Positions 60,487 through 64,000 of a stretch of 64,000 bases of DNA are shown piece by piece. The notes beneath the pieces were generated by a model. The model made no database searches. It saw only the letters and a list, made by a program, of their open reading frames with translations, and had not been told where the DNA came from. The translations under genes were made by a program, and so were the position numbers. How positions within the stretch are numbered: position 1 is the stretch's first letter; each line of letters opens with the position of its first letter. Source of the stretch: Chryseobacterium vaccae (GTDB taxonomy: Bacteria; Bacteroidota; Bacteroidia; Flavobacteriales; Weeksellaceae); NCBI RefSeq assembly GCF_009602705.1, contig NZ_VSWH01000001.1:3410001-3474000 (forward strand), in the 5' to 3' direction.

Positions 60487-61068
60487 ATGAAGAATCTGAT
60501 AGTACTTAAATTTTTTGCGGCCATTTTAGCCGTAGGAGTAATTTTTACTCTGTTTGCCTCATGTCTTGATGATAATGATATTGAGGCTCCCCCCGTAAAA
60601 CTGGAAGATCTTAAGGGGAATTACAGAGGAAGGCTGATTACTGTTCAGGGAATCTCCAGAACAGAAAAGGCAATAGAATTTAGAACAAAAAAAGATACCA
60701 TAACATTTGCGGAATTTCCGGTAAAAGAAATTGTAAAATCAGTGATAAAAGACCCTGTAAAAGCAGACGCGGCACTGGCTGCCATTGGAAAAGTGAAATA
60801 TAATCTGAATTACACTTCTGTATTGTATGCTGATAAAAATGTAATAGAACTGACTTTTACTCCTGAAAAACTGGCATTTCGGATTCCTGTTGACGGAGTT
60901 AGTAAAAATGCCGTGATCACATTAGCTGCTAAGCAAAAAGGGTATTTTGCAGGACTGGACAGATCGTTGAGATTTGGCCTGACTGCCGAAAGAATCACAG
61001 TAGACGGAACAGATTTAGATCCCTATGAAATCATTTATTATAATTTCCCTTATCATCTGAAGAATTGA
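60487..61068 (+). CDS. DUF4840-like lipoprotein
   Basis: 193 residues from the ATG at 60487. Lipobox TLFASC followed by an acidic Asp-rich stretch (LDDNDIEAPP). The domain YRGRLITVQG, then ITFAEFPVKEIVKSV, and the closing EIIYYNFPYHLKK-like end fit DUF4840 proteins of Bacteroidota, which are predicted outer-membrane lipoproteins of unknown role. It precedes the sigma-factor operon on the same strand. Confidence 0.75.
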   Translation: MKNLIVLKFFAAILAVGVIFTLFASCLDDNDIEAPPVKLEDLKGNYRGRLITVQGISRTEKAIEFRTKKDTITFAEFPVKEIVKSVIKDPVKADAALAAIGKVKYNLNYTSVLYADKNVIELTFTPEKLAFRIPVDGVSKNAVITLAAKQKGYFAGLDRSLRFGLTAERITVDGTDLDPYEIIYYNFPYHLKN

Positions 61069-61110
61069 TAGAAATAACAAATAGATAGATACCGTTTAAA
61101 AGATCCAGTC

Positions 61111-61118
61111 TATTTTTG
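61111..61118 (+). promoter_or_regulatory. -7 box of the ECF sigma operon
   Basis: TATTTTTG lies 37 bases before the sigma-factor start. The -33 box is not clear. Confidence 0.45.
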
Positions 61119-61154
61119 CCCTACCATTTAAAAAGCCGGACGCTGTAGCCATAC

Positions 61155-61721
61155 ATGAAAGAAAACAAGGAGCAGATTTTGATTAACCGCCTTCTGATAA
61201 AAGAAGAAGCTGCCTGGAAAGAACTTTTCGGAATTTATTCCGGAAGCCTGTCCGGGGTCTGCTCCCGCTATATTGCTGAAAAAGATGATGTAAGAGATAT
61301 TTTGCAGAATAGTTTCATTAAAATGTTCCGGTCAATAGACACGTTTGAATATCGGGGAGAAGGATCGTTAAAGGCATGGATGATGAGAATTGCAGTGAAT
61401 GAATCACTAAAACATATCAGGCAGAATTCCGGTTTTCAGACCACAGCCTGGACTTCCGATTTTCCTGACACTCCGGAAGAAGAAGAGCCTGATCTTGAAG
61501 AAGTTCCACAGACAGAGGTCATGGAAATGATAAAAGCACTTCCGGATGGATACAGAACTGTTTTTAATCTGTATGTATTTGAGAAAAAAAGCCATAAAGA
61601 AATTGCGGAGCTGCTGGGAATAGCAGAAAACTCTTCAGCTTCACAGTTTCACAGGGCAAAAGGACTACTGGTCCAGAAAATTAAAGAATTTAAAATGTCC
61701 AAAAAAGCACAATATGAATAA
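61155..61721 (+). CDS. ECF-type RNA polymerase sigma factor
   Basis: 188 residues. Region 2 runs from the start through DDVRDILQNSFIKMFRSIDTF to KAWMMRIAVNESLKHI. Region 4 is MIKALPDGYRTVFNLYVFEKKSHKEIAELLGIAENSSASQFHRAK (seen as EVMEMIKALPDGYRTVFNLY and HKEIAELLGIAENSSASQF). It overlaps the following anti-sigma-like gene by eight bases, the usual co-translation of sigma and its regulator. Confidence 0.93.
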   Translation: MKENKEQILINRLLIKEEAAWKELFGIYSGSLSGVCSRYIAEKDDVRDILQNSFIKMFRSIDTFEYRGEGSLKAWMMRIAVNESLKHIRQNSGFQTTAWTSDFPDTPEEEEPDLEEVPQTEVMEMIKALPDGYRTVFNLYVFEKKSHKEIAELLGIAENSSASQFHRAKGLLVQKIKEFKMSKKAQYE

Positions 61722-63096
61722 CCGGTGGCTCAATGATCTGCGCAGCAAGATGGAAGACCATGAAGAGGATGTTCCGGATGGGCTGTGGGAAGATATCAGG
61801 GATGAATTGTTTTCAGAAAAAAATGAGAATATAATTCCTGTGAGCCTTAATTCAGGTTCAGAAAATGGAGTCGAAAATAAAAATATGTCTGTCGGAAGCC
61901 ATAAAGCCTGGCTATATCGTATTGCGGGAATTGCAGCAGCTGTTGTTCTGTTATTTTTTACCGGAAAGCTGTTGCTGGAAATGAATGCAGAGACAACGGA
62001 GAGTAGGAGTACGGCCAACTCTGGAAAGAAAGATCAGATCGCGAATTTCGGAAGGGAATCAGGCCATTCAGAGGTCCCGGATACTGCACCAGGTATCAAA
62101 ACCGCAGATCCGGAAAAATTTAGTGTTTCAAAAGGCATGGTCACAGGGAAAAATATAGATGAAAAAGTACAGAAGAATACTTTTGAAAGTAATATCAACA
62201 AAGAAATTTCAGAAGAGAAAAGGAATGTTTTTGACTTAAGATCACTGCAAAATAAAGAGATTCCCGGCCAGAATTATGTTCTTACTCCAAAAGAAGAAAA
62301 AGAAAAAATTGATGAGGTATCTGTTGCGGATGAAACATCTTTACAGGAGAAATATGTCAGAAATGATAAATCCAATCAAGGAAAACAACATTCTAAGAGG
62401 TCATGGATGCTGAGTATGTTGACGGGAAATGCTTCTTCAAATTCTTCCGTACAGCAGTTTTCGGGATATGCTTCTATGAGTGGAAATCCAATGATTGTTG
62501 ATGAAGTGTGGAGTGCTACAAGTACCGAAGACGACCCGTTAACCGAAATTTTACTGGCCAATCAGAGCAAAGAAGTAGAAGCAAGAATAAGACATAAAAT
62601 CCCTGTTACTTTTGGCCTTTCGCTCTACTATAATCTTGGAAAAAGATGGGGCGTTGGAACAGGAGTGAACTATACCAAGCTTTCGTCTGAACTTCATTCC
62701 GGAACCAGCTCCAACTATATCAAAGGGGAGCAGACCGTTCATTATATCGGCATCCCTGTTCAGATCAATTATAATGTGGTGAAAAAAGGGAGGTTTACAG
62801 GATATGTTACGGGAGGAATGATTGCGGAAAAACCTGTGGCAGGAAGTCTCAAAACAAAATATATTGTCAACGATGAGGTAAAGGAAACCTCAGAAGAACG
62901 CCTGGATTCAAAACCAATACAGTTTTCAGTCAATACGGCGGCCGGACTTCAGCTGAAGGTGATTGATAAATTCGGAATATATGCAGAACCGGGAATCGGT
63001 TATCATTTTAAAGATAATAGTGGACTTAACACGATCTATAAAGAAAAACCCTTACACTTCAATGTAAAATTCGGGGTCAGGCTGCTGCTGGACTGA
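61714..63096 (+). CDS. Anti-sigma-like inner-membrane protein with C-terminal beta-barrel domain
   Basis: 460 residues. The cytoplasmic N-terminus (1-66) holds MEDHEEDVPDGLWEDIRDEL, the conserved start of Bacteroidota sigma-associated proteins. A membrane helix follows at about 67-88. A long disordered charged linker runs to about 270. From about 290 there are alternating beta strands with the pattern of porin-family/PorT-like outer-membrane barrels (PVTFGLSLYYNLGKRWGVGTG, VHYIGIPVQINYNVVKKGRF, PLHFNVKFGVRLLLD). It links sigma control to the outer membrane in one chain. Confidence 0.85.
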   Translation: MNNRWLNDLRSKMEDHEEDVPDGLWEDIRDELFSEKNENIIPVSLNSGSENGVENKNMSVGSHKAWLYRIAGIAAAVVLLFFTGKLLLEMNAETTESRSTANSGKKDQIANFGRESGHSEVPDTAPGIKTADPEKFSVSKGMVTGKNIDEKVQKNTFESNINKEISEEKRNVFDLRSLQNKEIPGQNYVLTPKEEKEKIDEVSVADETSLQEKYVRNDKSNQGKQHSKRSWMLSMLTGNASSNSSVQQFSGYASMSGNPMIVDEVWSATSTEDDPLTEILLANQSKEVEARIRHKIPVTFGLSLYYNLGKRWGVGTGVNYTKLSSELHSGTSSNYIKGEQTVHYIGIPVQINYNVVKKGRFTGYVTGGMIAEKPVAGSLKTKYIVNDEVKETSEERLDSKPIQFSVNTAAGLQLKVIDKFGIYAEPGIGYHFKDNSGLNTIYKEKPLHFNVKFGVRLLLD

Positions 63097-63132
63097 CCTG
63101 TTTACTTGATTAACCCTTAACGATTTATATAT

Positions 63133-64000
63133 ATGAAAGCAAAATTAATGTTTTTGGCTTTTCTATTCATCAGTGCCATGAGTATAAAAGCCCAGTGTAA
63201 TCCTACCATCACCAGCCCGAGGCTTGGCGTAAAGTTTCCGGACAAAATTTTGTTCTGCAATACGGAAAACGAAGTCCTTTCTACACAGGCATTCGGCACC
63301 TATCAATGGTATAAGCAGGCATGGACCTGGCAGACGCCTAATAACAATCCTTGGGAACCCATTCCGGGAGAAACTTCACAAACCCTCACCATTAACGGGA
63401 ATGATGACCAGCTTTATTATTTTAAAGTAGCGGTAACCCAGGGAGACTGTTCAGCAGAAAGCCCTGCGGTAATGGCAGACGGATTTGTTTATGGACTTCC
63501 TTCCATGATCAGCACATTCACTCCCGGAACTTTTGAGCAGATAGGAGACGGGGAATTTAACATTTGTGCAGGAGCATCCGTACAGTTCAGCAATGCGTTT
63601 CCTGTGGTATACGGAACCCATACCTGGTACAAATGTATTCCAAGTATTGCGCCGCCTTCTGTGGGAGATGAGTGTGTTATTGAAGGCGAAACAGGAGATT
63701 CCTATACTGCGACAGAGTCCGGGGAATACGGTTTTTATGCCTGTACAGAATATTGTCCGGATCAGTGTGAGTTTTTAGGAACAGCATCATTCATCAAACT
63801 GAATTTCGGAAATTTTGAATTTTGCAGTAACCTGGGAACAGGAGAAACAAAAGCTAAAGACAACAATCTGAAAATTTATCCGAATCCAACAGCTCAGTTC
63901 CTGTACATCGGAAAAGAATCAGATAAAACGTACAGCGAAGTTTCTATCATTGATGTATCCGGAAAAGTGGTCCTGAAGAAAAACGGACATCAGTATAATG
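63133..64000 (+). CDS. T9SS type A sorted Cys-rich surface protein (3' end outside window)
   Basis: 289 residues visible, running off the right edge. Signal peptide 1-21 (ending MSIKAQ). The two repeated blocks with Trp, Tyr and paired Cys (GTYQWYKQAW ... YYFKVAVTQGDCSAESP, and GTHTWYKCIP ... YGFYACTEYCPDQCEF) resemble immunoglobulin-like surface modules. KIYPNPTAQFLYIGK opens a T9SS sorting domain and VSIIDVSGKVVLKK continues it. It lies 36 bases after the anti-sigma gene, probably in the same operon and a likely target of the sigma factor. Confidence 0.85.
   Translation, partial: MKAKLMFLAFLFISAMSIKAQCNPTITSPRLGVKFPDKILFCNTENEVLSTQAFGTYQWYKQAWTWQTPNNNPWEPIPGETSQTLTINGNDDQLYYFKVAVTQGDCSAESPAVMADGFVYGLPSMISTFTPGTFEQIGDGEFNICAGASVQFSNAFPVVYGTHTWYKCIPSIAPPSVGDECVIEGETGDSYTATESGEYGFYACTEYCPDQCEFLGTASFIKLNFGNFEFCSNLGTGETKAKDNNLKIYPNPTAQFLYIGKESDKTYSEVSIIDVSGKVVLKKNGHQYN

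Noticed and set aside
1..64000. CRISPR arrays, rRNA, tRNA, riboswitches, prophage or integrase genes
   Set aside because: No regularly spaced direct repeats, tRNA-like arms, rRNA segments, known riboswitch cores, integrases or phage structural genes were recognised on reading both strands.

Overview
The window looks like chromosome of a Chryseobacterium-type bacterium (Weeksellaceae, Flavobacteriia). The evidence is low G+C; type IX secretion (T9SS) sorting domains of the VYPNP kind at 1240-3165 and at the right edge; the Bacteroidota promoter box TAnnTTTG in front of many genes; SpmA-SpmB fusion, DUF885, DUF6483 and DUF4840 proteins; and small double-glycine 'bacteriocin-like' peptides. This is inferred from protein families; no rRNA or tRNA gene was found to confirm it.

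From 1 to about 40.4 kb the content is mostly ordinary housekeeping: a T9SS surface protein; Bcp peroxiredoxin and endonuclease III from divergent promoters; a DUF885 lipoprotein; an ExbB-ExbD-TonB energy-transducing operon; an SpmA/SpmB-type membrane protein; AccD; class II aldolase; NAD kinase with a CBS protein; a SpoU rRNA/tRNA methyltransferase; bestrophin; a JmjC-like cupin; MutS; two thioredoxin-fold secreted proteins; YARHG and DUF2306 proteins; an HI0933-type flavoprotein; a thioesterase; ThiL; an AraC regulator beside a Bcr/CflA exporter; peptidase T; HMG-CoA lyase; a two-domain rhodanese; a SufT-like protein; a DEDD exonuclease and a CsaA-like protein. Small secreted TonB-C-like proteins recur (25872, 34006), and one is frameshifted with a second copy of its 3' end behind it (27858-28375). 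Two orphan GG-leader cysteine-rich peptides lie at 23811 and 33675. A promoter-plus-terminator unit at 16420-16524 looks like an unannotated small RNA.

From 40.4 to 51.9 kb the content is accessory: two AraC regulators, a membrane-anchored TPR-AraC regulator, two secreted proteins that share a C-terminal motif, a compact cluster of two transposase-like HTH proteins with two small proteins between them, and an AraC-DUF417 pair. A second short transcription unit is at 42006-42131, and a 21-bp operator-like palindrome is at 40572-40592.

From 52.2 to 59.2 kb lies the most interesting locus, a tightly coupled operon. It encodes a 1358-residue leaderless protein of unknown family, a minimal nucleotidyltransferase, a roughly 743-residue polymorphic toxin ending in a zincin (HEYYH) domain, and a small immunity candidate. 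It closes with a strong terminator. The last stretch of the toxin, the immunity gene and the tail of the giant gene are richer in A+T than the trunk, as expected if toxin modules are exchanged.

From 59.2 to 64 kb there are two lipoproteins around a palindrome-rich gap, then an ECF sigma factor, an anti-sigma-like protein fused to a beta-barrel-like C-terminus, and a T9SS-sorted Cys-rich protein cut by the window edge.
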